Assembly (NCBI RefSeq): GCF_003477525.1
Contig: NZ_QUDO01000045.1
Location: 1 to 32,457 of the forward strand
Origin: Ruminococcus sp. AF41-9
GTDB taxonomy: Bacteria > Bacillota > Clostridia > Lachnospirales > Lachnospiraceae
Reading direction: 5' to 3'
Length of the DNA: 32,457 nt
In this document: positions 1-6,029 of the stretch, one piece after another
How the letters are laid out: every line of letters begins with the position of its first letter
Position numbering within the stretch: the first letter of the stretch is position 1
Notes under the pieces: model-generated
The model's input: only the letters and a program-made list of their open reading frames with translations
Database searches by the model: none
What the model was told of the DNA's origin: nothing
Program-made: the position numbers and the translations under genes

Positions 1-121
1 TCCTGCGTCAGATATCTTTGCCGTGCGTCAGCACGCCTGCAGATACCTTCCTTGTCCTTCGCACTCTGCTGAACTGTCTTGATTGCATTATTTTCTGGAA
101 TTGCTATAGGAATGTGAATTT
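1..121. other. Left-edge sequence without recognisable gene
   Basis: No open frame of useful length and no RNA gene is visible here. It may be the spacer after a gene that lies to the left of the window. Short GC-rich inverted words occur around positions 20-40, but I cannot assign them to a terminator with confidence. Confidence 0.3.
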
Positions 122-170
122 AACCAAATCAAGTAAGTAGCGAAGCGGATTGCGAATATCCGCTTGACAA
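122..170 (+). repeat. Deleted copy of the 160-bp hairpin repeat (family A)
   Basis: The first about 16 bases (AACCAAATCAAGTAAG) match the head of the full repeat copies at 2367 and 5447. The next about 33 bases match their tail, a hairpin made of AAGCGGAT, a short loop and ATATCCGCTT. The middle is missing. Head and tail share a short direct repeat (AAGT) at the junction, so loss by slippage or short-homology recombination is a simple explanation. Confidence 0.8.
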
Positions 171-233
171 GTCGGGATTTTTTCAGCAGTAAAAATGGAA
201 GTAAAAAAACAATGGAAATTCTGAAAAAATGTA

Positions 234-262
234 TTGCATTGTGGGAAAATGACTGGTATAAT
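234..262 (+). promoter_or_regulatory. Sigma-A promoter of the dehydrogenase gene
   Basis: The -35 box TTGCAT (234-239) and -10 box TATAAT (257-262) are separated by 17 bases. Transcription would start near 269, giving a leader of about 160 bases before the chosen start at 428. The operator pair at 252-288 overlaps the -10 box and the start point, which suggests repression. Confidence 0.65.
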
Positions 263-288
263 CAATCTTGTTAATTGGTATAACCAAT
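252..288. promoter_or_regulatory. Candidate GntR/FadR-type operator pair
   Basis: The inverted repeat ATTGGTATAACCAAT (274-288) has 6-base arms around a 3-base centre. An imperfect copy, ACTGGTATAATCAAT, lies at 252-266, exactly 22 bp upstream and so about two helical turns away on the same DNA face. The form TTGGT-N3-ACCAA is typical of FadR-subfamily GntR regulators such as PdhR and LldR, which respond to pyruvate, lactate or related acids. No GntR gene is in the window, so the regulator is inferred. Confidence 0.6.
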
Positions 289-427
289 ATAAAAATTAAT
301 AATACTATTTGCTGCAAGGTGAAAAAGAGAATCGTGAATATTCGCTGATTCTTCTGAGTACAGCTTTCAGAATTCACAGATGGAAGGAAAAAGCAGCATA
401 CAATTCGGATCAGGGAGGTTTGCAGTT

Positions 428-1558
428 ATGGGATATGTAAAATGGAGCTATGACACATTAGATAAATTTTGTCATGATGTATTTCGCAAGTTTGGTTTCG
501 ATGAAGATGAGACAGAGATTATCAAAGATGTTTTGCTTACTGCGGATTTATATGGGATCGAGAGTCATGGAATGCAGCGAATGGTAAGATATGATAAGGG
601 AATTGAGAGGGGAACCATTCATCCGGATGCGAAACCGGAGGTTGTGTTTGAGACACCGGTATCAGCAGTCATTGACGGACATGACGGCATGGGACAGATT
701 ATTTCTCATTTTGCCATGGAGAAAGCGATTGAGAAAGCGAAGAAAACAGGGGTTGGTTTCGTTTCTGTAAGAAATTCCAACCACTTTGGAATTGCCGGAT
801 ATTATGCGGAGATGGCTTCGAAACAGGGACTTCTCGGAATGGCGTGTACGAACTCTGAAGCGATCATGGTACCGACTTTTGGCAGAAAAGCGATGCTGGG
901 TTCCAATCCGATCGCAGTGGCTATGCCGGCAGAGCCTTATCCATTTCTGTTTGATTGTTCCACAACAGTTGTAACCAGAGGAAAACTGGAAATGTATAAT
1001 AAATCAGGAAAGCCGCTTCCAAAAGGCTGGGCTTTGGATGCAAACGGACAGGAGAGTACAGATGCACCGGATGTTCTGGCGAATATTGTCGGCAAGAAAG
1101 GCGGCGGAATTATGCCGCTTGGCGGAAATAAAGAAGCGAGCGGAAGCCATAAAGGATATGGATATGGAATGCTCTGTGAAATTTTCAGCTCTATTTTTTC
1201 CATGGGAGTTACTTCTGATAAATGCTGTACTTTTAAGGACAGAAATGGTATCTGTCATGGATTTGCAGCAATTGATCCTGCAATTTTTGGAAATGCGGAA
1301 GACATCAAGGCACATTTTTCAGAGTTTCTGGAAACACTTCGTCAGAGCCCGAAAGCAGAAGGTGTTGAACGGATTTATACACATGGAGAGAAAGAAATAC
1401 TGGCAGAGAAAGAGCGCAGAGAGAATGGCATTCCGGTAAATGACAATACGATGGTGGAGCTTGCAAATCTCTGCAATTACCTGAAGATGGACTTTGGGGC
1501 TTATTTCGAAGATTACGAACTTCCGAAAGACAGCAAATTTTTCAGCGGAAATTATTAA
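428..1558 (+). CDS. Malate/L-lactate dehydrogenase family protein (Ldh2/Mdh type)
   Basis: A 376-residue NAD(P)-dependent 2-hydroxyacid dehydrogenase of the Ldh2/Mdh2/YlbC family (Pfam PF02615), which oxidises substrates such as malate, L-lactate, ureidoglycolate or sulfolactate. Family signatures are GIESHGMQRM near the N-terminus, SNHFGIAGYYAEMA, FGRKAMLGSNPIAVAMP, and the late glycine-rich stretch SGSHKGYGYGM. Length is normal. The frame opens at an ATG at 380, but AGGGAGG at 413-419 lies just upstream of the ATG at 428, which fits family N-termini, so I start there. It appears to be a single-gene unit with its own promoter and operator pair. The substrate cannot be told from sequence; a PdhR/LldR-like operator would fit a small hydroxyacid. 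It sits upstream of the methyl-transfer cluster but is separated from it by a leftward gene. Confidence 0.85.
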   Translation: MGYVKWSYDTLDKFCHDVFRKFGFDEDETEIIKDVLLTADLYGIESHGMQRMVRYDKGIERGTIHPDAKPEVVFETPVSAVIDGHDGMGQIISHFAMEKAIEKAKKTGVGFVSVRNSNHFGIAGYYAEMASKQGLLGMACTNSEAIMVPTFGRKAMLGSNPIAVAMPAEPYPFLFDCSTTVVTRGKLEMYNKSGKPLPKGWALDANGQESTDAPDVLANIVGKKGGGIMPLGGNKEASGSHKGYGYGMLCEIFSSIFSMGVTSDKCCTFKDRNGICHGFAAIDPAIFGNAEDIKAHFSEFLETLRQSPKAEGVERIYTHGEKEILAEKERRENGIPVNDNTMVELANLCNYLKMDFGAYFEDYELPKDSKFFSGNY

Positions 1559-1754
1559 ATAAATAGTATTGAATAAAAACTATTTAGTATTGAGTAAAAA
1601 TTATTAAATCGAAATTATAAAACAAATTGTGTGTTTATCTGCCTGAAAAAATATAATTAGGATAACCATTGTACTGATAACCATTAACTATAGAATATAA
1701 ATTTTTATAAAATAACTTTTTTTGAGACGCCCGTTTATCAGTATATGGAAATAA

Positions 1755-1827
1755 AAAGAGACTGCATGATTTTGATATTGTCTGTAAAAATAAATTACAG
1801 ACAGTATGAGAATCCTGCAGTCTCTTT
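1755..1827 (+). terminator. Long two-stage hairpin, possible terminator
   Basis: An outer 12-bp perfect stem (1755-1766 with 1816-1827, AAAGAGACTGCA and its complement) encloses an inner 9-bp perfect stem (1779-1787 with 1795-1803). The outer arms end in A-rich and T-rich sequence, so it could end transcription in both directions, from the dehydrogenase on the left and from psiE on the right. The terminal T-run is short, so termination is an inference. The rest of the 1559-1900 spacer is AT-rich, with a degenerate scrap of repeat family A near 1857-1897. Confidence 0.45.
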
Positions 1828-1900
1828 CAGTTGCGATTGTTCTGTAAATGAACTGAATCAGGTAAGTTCCCTGTTTCCATTGCGAATATTTACTTAATTG

Positions 1901-2338
1901 CTAGTTTTCTTCTTTGTGTTTGCGTGAATTCATATCATCGTTATCGGTCATGAGGTATTTGCGGATTGCAAAAAGGATTGCGATGCTGATGACACCGAGC
2001 AGTGTTTCGCTTGGAGCGAGATGTTCAACGACCATCTGACGGGCAGTGGCGAACATCAGGACTTCTACAACTGTCTGCGCGGAATGCTGGCAGAGCATTT
2101 TTACAAACTCAACTCCGACTACCAGAGACAATGCCTGGGAGAGAAAGCTGGTAAAAAATTCCGTGTCCATGGCTGTCACTGAGGTACCTGCAACTTCCAG
2201 GATCAGCCGGAAACCAGACAGCGCGATCACTACCAGAATAACAAGAGAGAGAGCGATCTCTGTGTAGCGGGAGACGTTGTAGATTACTTCGTTGAAGTGT
2301 TTGCGGATTGTGTGATTGACTTGTCGTTTAGGGCTCAT
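1901..2338 (-). CDS. PsiE-like (phosphate-starvation-inducible) membrane protein
   Basis: A 145-residue protein with four hydrophobic segments, starting with a cytoplasmic basic N-terminus (MSPKRQ). The segment EFVKMLCQHSAQTVVEVLMF followed by ATARQMVVEH is characteristic of the PsiE family (Pfam PF06146), small inner-membrane proteins of unknown molecular function. The open frame extends to 2395, but that extension would begin inside the family A repeat. The ATG at 2338 has an AAAGGA ribosome site upstream on the minus strand. A promoter reading leftward lies just beyond the repeat at 2527-2555, so the whole repeat would be its 5' untranslated leader. The phosphate link is by family name only; no Pho box was recognised. 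Confidence 0.75.
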   Translation of the reverse strand: MSPKRQVNHTIRKHFNEVIYNVSRYTEIALSLVILVVIALSGFRLILEVAGTSVTAMDTEFFTSFLSQALSLVVGVEFVKMLCQHSAQTVVEVLMFATARQMVVEHLAPSETLLGVISIAILFAIRKYLMTDNDDMNSRKHKEEN

Positions 2339-2366
2339 AGTGGGGGAGTCCTTTCTTTTTTTATTT

Positions 2367-2527
2367 AACCAAATCAAGTAAGTTCCCTGCTTCAATTGCG
2401 AAAAGCAATAAGCAGTGGGTGGGGACTTGCTGTATCAGGAAGAGTGCAAGCTCTTTCTGATAAACTGCGGAGCAGTTATTTGGTTATGAGCAAGTAGCGA
2501 AGCGGATTGCGAATATCCGCTTGACAA
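2367..2527 (+). repeat. Full copy of hairpin repeat family A
   Basis: About 160 bp nearly identical to 5447-5608. It contains, in order, a hairpin of GTTCCC/CTGCTT against AAGCAG/GGGGAC around GCGAAAAGC, a TATCAGGAAGAG/CTCTTTCTGATA hairpin, an AACTGC/GCAGTT hairpin, and the tail hairpin AAGCGGAT/ATATCCGCTT. The head AACCAAAT is complementary to ATTTGGTT further in. No coding potential was seen. It is oriented so that it forms the transcribed leader of psiE. Confidence 0.85.
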
Positions 2528-2555
2528 TTATAACCTGTTTATGGGGGAGTAGCAA
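2527..2555 (-). promoter_or_regulatory. Leftward promoter of the psiE-like gene
   Basis: On the minus strand the -35 box TTGCTA (2550-2555) and -10 box TATAAT (2527-2532) are 17 bases apart. The -10 box overlaps the right end of the family A repeat, so the start point would lie inside the repeat and psiE would have a highly structured leader of about 180 bases. Confidence 0.55.
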
Positions 2556-2671
2556 GTATATTACTAAGTACATACATAAGAAATGAAAAAATTTGAAATT
2601 AAAACTGTTTGGTAATTGTTCGGTGTAAAGCCGTGTGGCGAAACAGATTATGAATATCTGCCTGATTATTC

Positions 2672-2750
2672 TTCATACAAATTGTATGAACAGGATGGTC
2701 AAAAATCCGCATATCTGCTTATATCTTTTGAATTGTACAAATGATACAAT
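2672..2750. promoter_or_regulatory. Two palindromes upstream of the methyltransferase cluster
   Basis: TTCATACAAATTGTATGAA (2672-2690) is a perfect 19-base palindrome with 9-base arms. A second 19-base dyad at 2732-2750 has arms ATTGTA and TACAAT around 7 bases. Both lie in the spacer before the UroD-type gene and share TACAAAT. They look like operator sites. No good -35/-10 pair was found with certainty, though TACAAT (2745-2750) could serve as a -10 box. The rest of the 2531-2844 spacer shows only a degenerate piece of the repeat tail near 2636-2666. Confidence 0.45.
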
Positions 2751-2844
2751 AAAATCATCGAAAACGAGATAAAGAACGACAATTTAACTAAATAAATGCG
2801 GAAGTGTGGGGGCATTTCCAGATATATATGAGGAGGTAGATGAT

Positions 2845-3879
2845 ATGTTAACACCAAAACAGAACATGCTTGAAGTGATAAAGGGCGGTAATCCTGACAG
2901 ATTTGTCAATCAATATGAAGCAGTGCAGCTTCTTTTCCATCCGTTTATGTTTGCAAGTCCGCTACTTCAGCCAGGTCAGGAAAATGTAGTGAATGCATGG
3001 GGCGTAACCAATACTTTCCCAAAAGGGGTTCCGGGTTCTTTCCCTGTACATACTCCTGATAAGATCGTGGTAAAAGATATTGAGGACTGGAAGGATTATG
3101 TTCATGCTCCGTCTCTGAAGTTTACACAGGATCAGTGGGATATGGTAAAGGCTCAGTATGATGCGGTTGACGGGGAGCAGGCGTTTAAGGCTGCGTTTGT
3201 GGCACCTGGTTTATTTGAGCAGACACATCATCTGTGTGAGATCAGTAATGCGCTGGTTTATTATATTACAAACCCGGATGAGATGCATGATCTGATCAAG
3301 TATCTGACTGAGTGGGAACTGGAGCTGGCTGAGGGTATCTGTTCGAATCTTCATCCGGATGCGCTGTTCCATCATGATGACTGGGGCGGTCTGGACAGTA
3401 CATTTATGAGTCCGGCAATGTTTGATGAATTTTTACTTGAGCCGTATAAAGAGATTTATGGATATTATCACAGCCATGGTGTGGAACTGGTTATCCATCA
3501 TTCTGACAGTTATGCTGCAACATTGGTTCCGTCTATGATCGAGATGGGTATTGATGTATGGCAGGGTTGTATGGAGACGAATAATCTTCCGGAACTGATT
3601 AAGAAGTATGGTGGAAAGATCAGCTTTATGGGTGGTATTGAGAACCGTGCAGTTGACTTCGAAGGCTGGACAGATGAGAACTGTGATGCAGTTGTTCGTC
3701 GTGTCTGCGAAGAATGTGGAAATAAGTACTTTATTCCTTGTATTGCGCAGGGTGGTCCTGGTTCTGTTTATCCGGGTGTTTATAAATCTCTGTGTAATTC
3801 TATTGATAAGTTGAATGAGGAAAAATTTGGTATTAAGGCATCTGAATCTACGAGACTTCCGTGGCAGATTATGTTCTAG
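2845..3879 (+). CDS. UroD-family corrinoid methyltransferase (methyltransferase I-like)
   Basis: A 344-residue protein of the uroporphyrinogen decarboxylase superfamily (PF01208), in the branch of corrinoid methyltransferases that includes MtaA, CmuA and O-demethylase MT I proteins. Its expected role is to cleave a methyl group from a substrate onto Co(I) of a partner corrinoid protein. Candidate metal or active-site residues are His-His near 218-219 (VIHHSDSYA), Cys242 (DVWQGCMETNN) and a late Cys in IPCIAQGGPGSVYPG. The ATG at 2845 is chosen because AGGAGG (2831-2836) precedes it; a GTG 39 bases upstream has no such site. The genes for MT II and the corrinoid protein follow within 50 bases each, so the three form an operon. 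True heme-pathway UroD is unlikely because no other heme genes are present. The substrate is unknown; aromatic methyl ethers are a reasonable guess. Confidence 0.82.
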   Translation: MLTPKQNMLEVIKGGNPDRFVNQYEAVQLLFHPFMFASPLLQPGQENVVNAWGVTNTFPKGVPGSFPVHTPDKIVVKDIEDWKDYVHAPSLKFTQDQWDMVKAQYDAVDGEQAFKAAFVAPGLFEQTHHLCEISNALVYYITNPDEMHDLIKYLTEWELELAEGICSNLHPDALFHHDDWGGLDSTFMSPAMFDEFLLEPYKEIYGYYHSHGVELVIHHSDSYAATLVPSMIEMGIDVWQGCMETNNLPELIKKYGGKISFMGGIENRAVDFEGWTDENCDAVVRRVCEECGNKYFIPCIAQGGPGSVYPGVYKSLCNSIDKLNEEKFGIKASESTRLPWQIMF

Positions 3880-3918
3880 TTTGTAGTTGACGGAAAAAGT
3901 TATGGAGGTGTTTGAGAA

Positions 3919-4737
3919 ATGATTATTATTGGTGAGAAAATTAATGGTTCGATTCCGGTAGTGGCTGAGGCGATTGCAAAGAGAGATTCAGAGTTTATCA
4001 AGGCGAGAGCGAAGCTTCAGGCGGAGAGCGGAGCTACTTATATTGACTGTTGTGCTTCTGTCCCGGAGGCAGAAGAGGTTGAGACTTTGAAATGGATGAT
4101 CGATTGTATCCAGGAGGTTACAGATCTTCCGATTTCTATTGACAGTCCGAGCCCGGATGTTCTGGCGCAGGCGTATAAATTCTGTAAGAAACCTGGAATT
4201 TTTAATTCTGTATCAGGGGAAGGTCATAAGATTGATACGATTTTCCCGATTATGGCAGAACCAGGGAATGAGGGATGGCAGGTAATTGCGCTGCTGAGTG
4301 ACAATACGGGGATTCCGAAATGTGCGGCGGATCGTCTGAAAGTTTTTGATAAGATTATGGCGAAGGCGAAGGAGTATGGAATTGCTCCGAACAGAATTCA
4401 TATTGATCCGTTGGTTGAGATGCTTTGTACTTCTGAGGATGGCATTGCGACAAATATTGAGACGATCACAAGTGTGCGTAAGCAGTATCCGAGTATTCAT
4501 ATTACGGCTGCAATCAGTAATATTTCTTTTAATCTGCCGGTTCGTAAGCTGATCAATTATGGGTTCCTGGTGCTGGCGATGAATGCGGGGCTGGACAGCG
4601 GTATTATGGATCCGACGAATAAGGATATGCTGGGGCTTGTTTATGCGACTGAGGCGCTGCTGGGTCTGGATGATTATTGTATGGAATATATTGGGGCTTA
4701 CAGAGAAGGGCTGATTGGTGCAACAAAGAAGAAATAA
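3919..4737 (+). CDS. Methyltetrahydrofolate:corrinoid methyltransferase (MT II, pterin-binding)
   Basis: A 272-residue TIM-barrel protein of the pterin-binding family (PF00809), related to AcsE, MtrH and the MT II of acetogen O-demethylases. Signatures in order: IIIGEKINGSIP at the N-terminus, LPISIDSPSPDVLAQA, FNSVSGEG, HIDPLVEML, and ISNISFNLPVRKLIN. It should transfer the methyl group from the methylated corrinoid protein to tetrahydrofolate, feeding the Wood-Ljungdahl methyl branch. The start has GGAGG just upstream. It lies 39 bases after the UroD-type gene and 30 bases before the corrinoid protein gene, which supports one three-part methyl-transfer system. Confidence 0.85.
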   Translation: MIIIGEKINGSIPVVAEAIAKRDSEFIKARAKLQAESGATYIDCCASVPEAEEVETLKWMIDCIQEVTDLPISIDSPSPDVLAQAYKFCKKPGIFNSVSGEGHKIDTIFPIMAEPGNEGWQVIALLSDNTGIPKCAADRLKVFDKIMAKAKEYGIAPNRIHIDPLVEMLCTSEDGIATNIETITSVRKQYPSIHITAAISNISFNLPVRKLINYGFLVLAMNAGLDSGIMDPTNKDMLGLVYATEALLGLDDYCMEYIGAYREGLIGATKKK

Positions 4738-4767
4738 TAAAGAAGAAATGATAAGGAGGATTTGATT

Positions 4768-5406
4768 ATGTCTAAGATAAATGAAGTTGCTGAATTAGTA
4801 GAAAAAGGGAAAGCGAAATTAGTAGGACCGGCAGTTCAGGAAGCGATTGATGAGGGGGATGATCCGGTTGCAATTCTGAATGATGGTATGATCAGTGCGA
4901 TGTCTGTAGTTGGGGATAAATTTAAAAAGGGTGAAATCTTTGTTCCGGAGATGCTGGTTGCAGCACGTGCCATGAAGAAAGGTGTTGAGGTTTTGAAACC
5001 GCATCTGGCAACTGGTTCTACCGGTGCTTTGGGTAAAGTGATTATTGCGACTGTTTCCGGAGATTTGCATGATATTGGTAAGAATCTGGTGGCTATGATG
5101 ATCGAGAGTGCTGGTTTTGAGGTGATTGACCTTGGGGTTGATGTTCCGGCAGCTAAGATCATTGAGTGTTATAAAGAGAATCCGGATGTTAAGATTATTG
5201 CACTTTCTGCGTTGCTGACTACGACTATGCCGGCTTTGAAGGAGACTGTGGAAGCGTTGAATGCGGCGGATTTCAGAGGTAATATTAAGGTTATGGTTGG
5301 TGGTGCGCCGATTACTGAGGCGTTTGCTGAGGAGATTGGGGCTGACGGATATTCTGATGATGCGGCAAGTGCGGCTTCACTGGCTAAGAAGTTGGCGGCA
5401 GCTTGA
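4768..5406 (+). CDS. Corrinoid (methyl-carrier) protein
   Basis: A 212-residue methyltransferase corrinoid protein with an N-terminal helical cap (B12-binding_2, residues about 5-85) and a C-terminal Rossmann-like B12 domain. The base-off ligand motif is D99-L-H101-D-I-G104, with the later SALLTTTMP and VMVGGAPIT motifs that hold the nucleotide tail. It shuttles the methyl group between the UroD-type MT I and the MT II upstream. AGGAGG at 4754-4759 fixes the ATG at 4768; the upstream TTG is too close to that site. The cap has the usual FVPEMLVAARAMK helix, unlike the second corrinoid protein at 8687. Confidence 0.88.
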   Translation: MSKINEVAELVEKGKAKLVGPAVQEAIDEGDDPVAILNDGMISAMSVVGDKFKKGEIFVPEMLVAARAMKKGVEVLKPHLATGSTGALGKVIIATVSGDLHDIGKNLVAMMIESAGFEVIDLGVDVPAAKIIECYKENPDVKIIALSALLTTTMPALKETVEALNAADFRGNIKVMVGGAPITEAFAEEIGADGYSDDAASAASLAKKLAAA

Positions 5407-5446
5407 TTTTGCTGAATTGGCTGATTTGAATCCTTTAAGGTTTTTT

Positions 5447-5608
5447 AACCAAATCAAGTAAGTCCCCTGCTTCAATTGCGAAAAGCAATAAGCAGTGGGT
5501 GGGGACTTGCTTGTATCAGGAGGCGTGCAAGTGCCTTCTGATAAACTGCGGAGCAGTTATTTGGTTATGAGCAAGTAGCGAAGCGGATTGCGAATATCCG
5601 CTTGACAA
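5447..5608 (+). repeat. Full copy of hairpin repeat family A
   Basis: Nearly identical to 2367-2527. AACCAAAT at the head pairs with ATTTGGTT at about 5560-5567, and the same series of internal hairpins follows, with paired changes in the second one (TATCAGGAGGC with GCCTTCTGATA). Similarity continues a few bases beyond the tail (TTGACAAGTATAAC here, TTGACAATTATAAC in the other copy), so the element may be slightly longer. It follows the corrinoid protein gene directly. Confidence 0.85.
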
Positions 5609-5618
5609 GTATAACATG

Positions 5619-5660
5619 AAAAGGGAGGACTGTTCTGCGGTGGTGTGGGGCAGTCTTTTC
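5619..5660 (+). terminator. Weak candidate terminator
   Basis: GACTG (5628-5632) pairs with CAGTC (5651-5655), flanked by A-rich sequence on the left and CTTTTC on the right. The stem is short and the loop long, so this is a tentative end of the three-gene methyltransferase operon. Confidence 0.3.
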
Positions 5661-5667
5661 GTTTATT

Positions 5668-5696
5668 TTGGGGTTTTGCGGGTGTGGTGTTATAAT
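5668..5696 (+). promoter_or_regulatory. Extended -10 promoter for the activase gene
   Basis: TATAAT at 5691-5696 is preceded by TGT, an extended -10 motif, and a weak TTGGGG lies 17 bases upstream (5668-5673). The start point near 5703 would place the long inverted-repeat element at 5712-5928 inside the 5' leader of the activase mRNA. Confidence 0.5.
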
Positions 5697-5711
5697 GAGA
5701 AGAAAAGGGAC

Positions 5712-5928
5712 GCTCAGAAAAATATTTTATTTCATGTGCGATTTCGGGGCCTAAGAGATTGCTATAAGCCATCAGAAATCTGCTAAGGGCATGAGCAGCC
5801 TTCTCAAACTCGCTCCGTTGCAAACTTCGCTCAGACAGTGATACAGTCTGCTCATAACGTAGATTTCTGATGACTAAGAATCTCTAAGACCCCTGCAAAT
5901 GCACATGAAATAAAATATTTTTCTGAGC
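5712..5928. repeat. Long structured inverted-repeat element, copy 1 (family L)
   Basis: A perfect 28-bp inverted repeat closes the element (5712-5739 with 5901-5928). Inside are further stems: GGGG with CCCC, AGAGATT (5754-5760) with 5879-5885, an 11-bp perfect stem ATCAGAAATCT (5771-5781) with 5861-5871, and ATGAGCAG (5791-5798) with 5848-5855. The apical loop holds AAACTCGCT and TTCGCTCAGACAGTG, which are shared with the copy at 29936-30137. No gene fits. I do not recognise the family. Confidence 0.85.
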
Positions 5929-5955
5929 TGGAAGTTGGAAACGGAAGGTAAAAAA

Positions 5956-5996
5956 AGATAAAAGAGATAAAAGAGATAAAGAGATAAAAAAGATGG
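5956..5996 (+). repeat. Short tandem repeat of AGATAAAAG units
   Basis: About four imperfect units of AGATAAAAG / AGATAAA stand between the inverted-repeat element and the activase ribosome site at 6012-6019. Such tracts can change length by slippage. It is unstructured purine-rich RNA and could serve as a spacer that keeps the ribosome site free. Confidence 0.6.
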
Positions 5997-6029
5997 AAAG
6001 ATAGATGGATGCAGGAGGGGTAATCAGTT

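Noticed and set aside
183..377. 64-codon minus-strand frame
   Set aside because: It lies across the promoter and operator region of the dehydrogenase, has no ribosome site and an AT-rich composition typical of chance frames.
2806..2844. GTG start for the UroD-type protein
   Set aside because: No ribosome site; AGGAGG at 2831-2836 would be inside the coding part and fits the ATG at 2845.
122..5608. CRISPR array made by the recurrent family A sequence
   Set aside because: Copies are kilobases apart, about 160 bp long and internally structured, without regular short spacers or cas genes.
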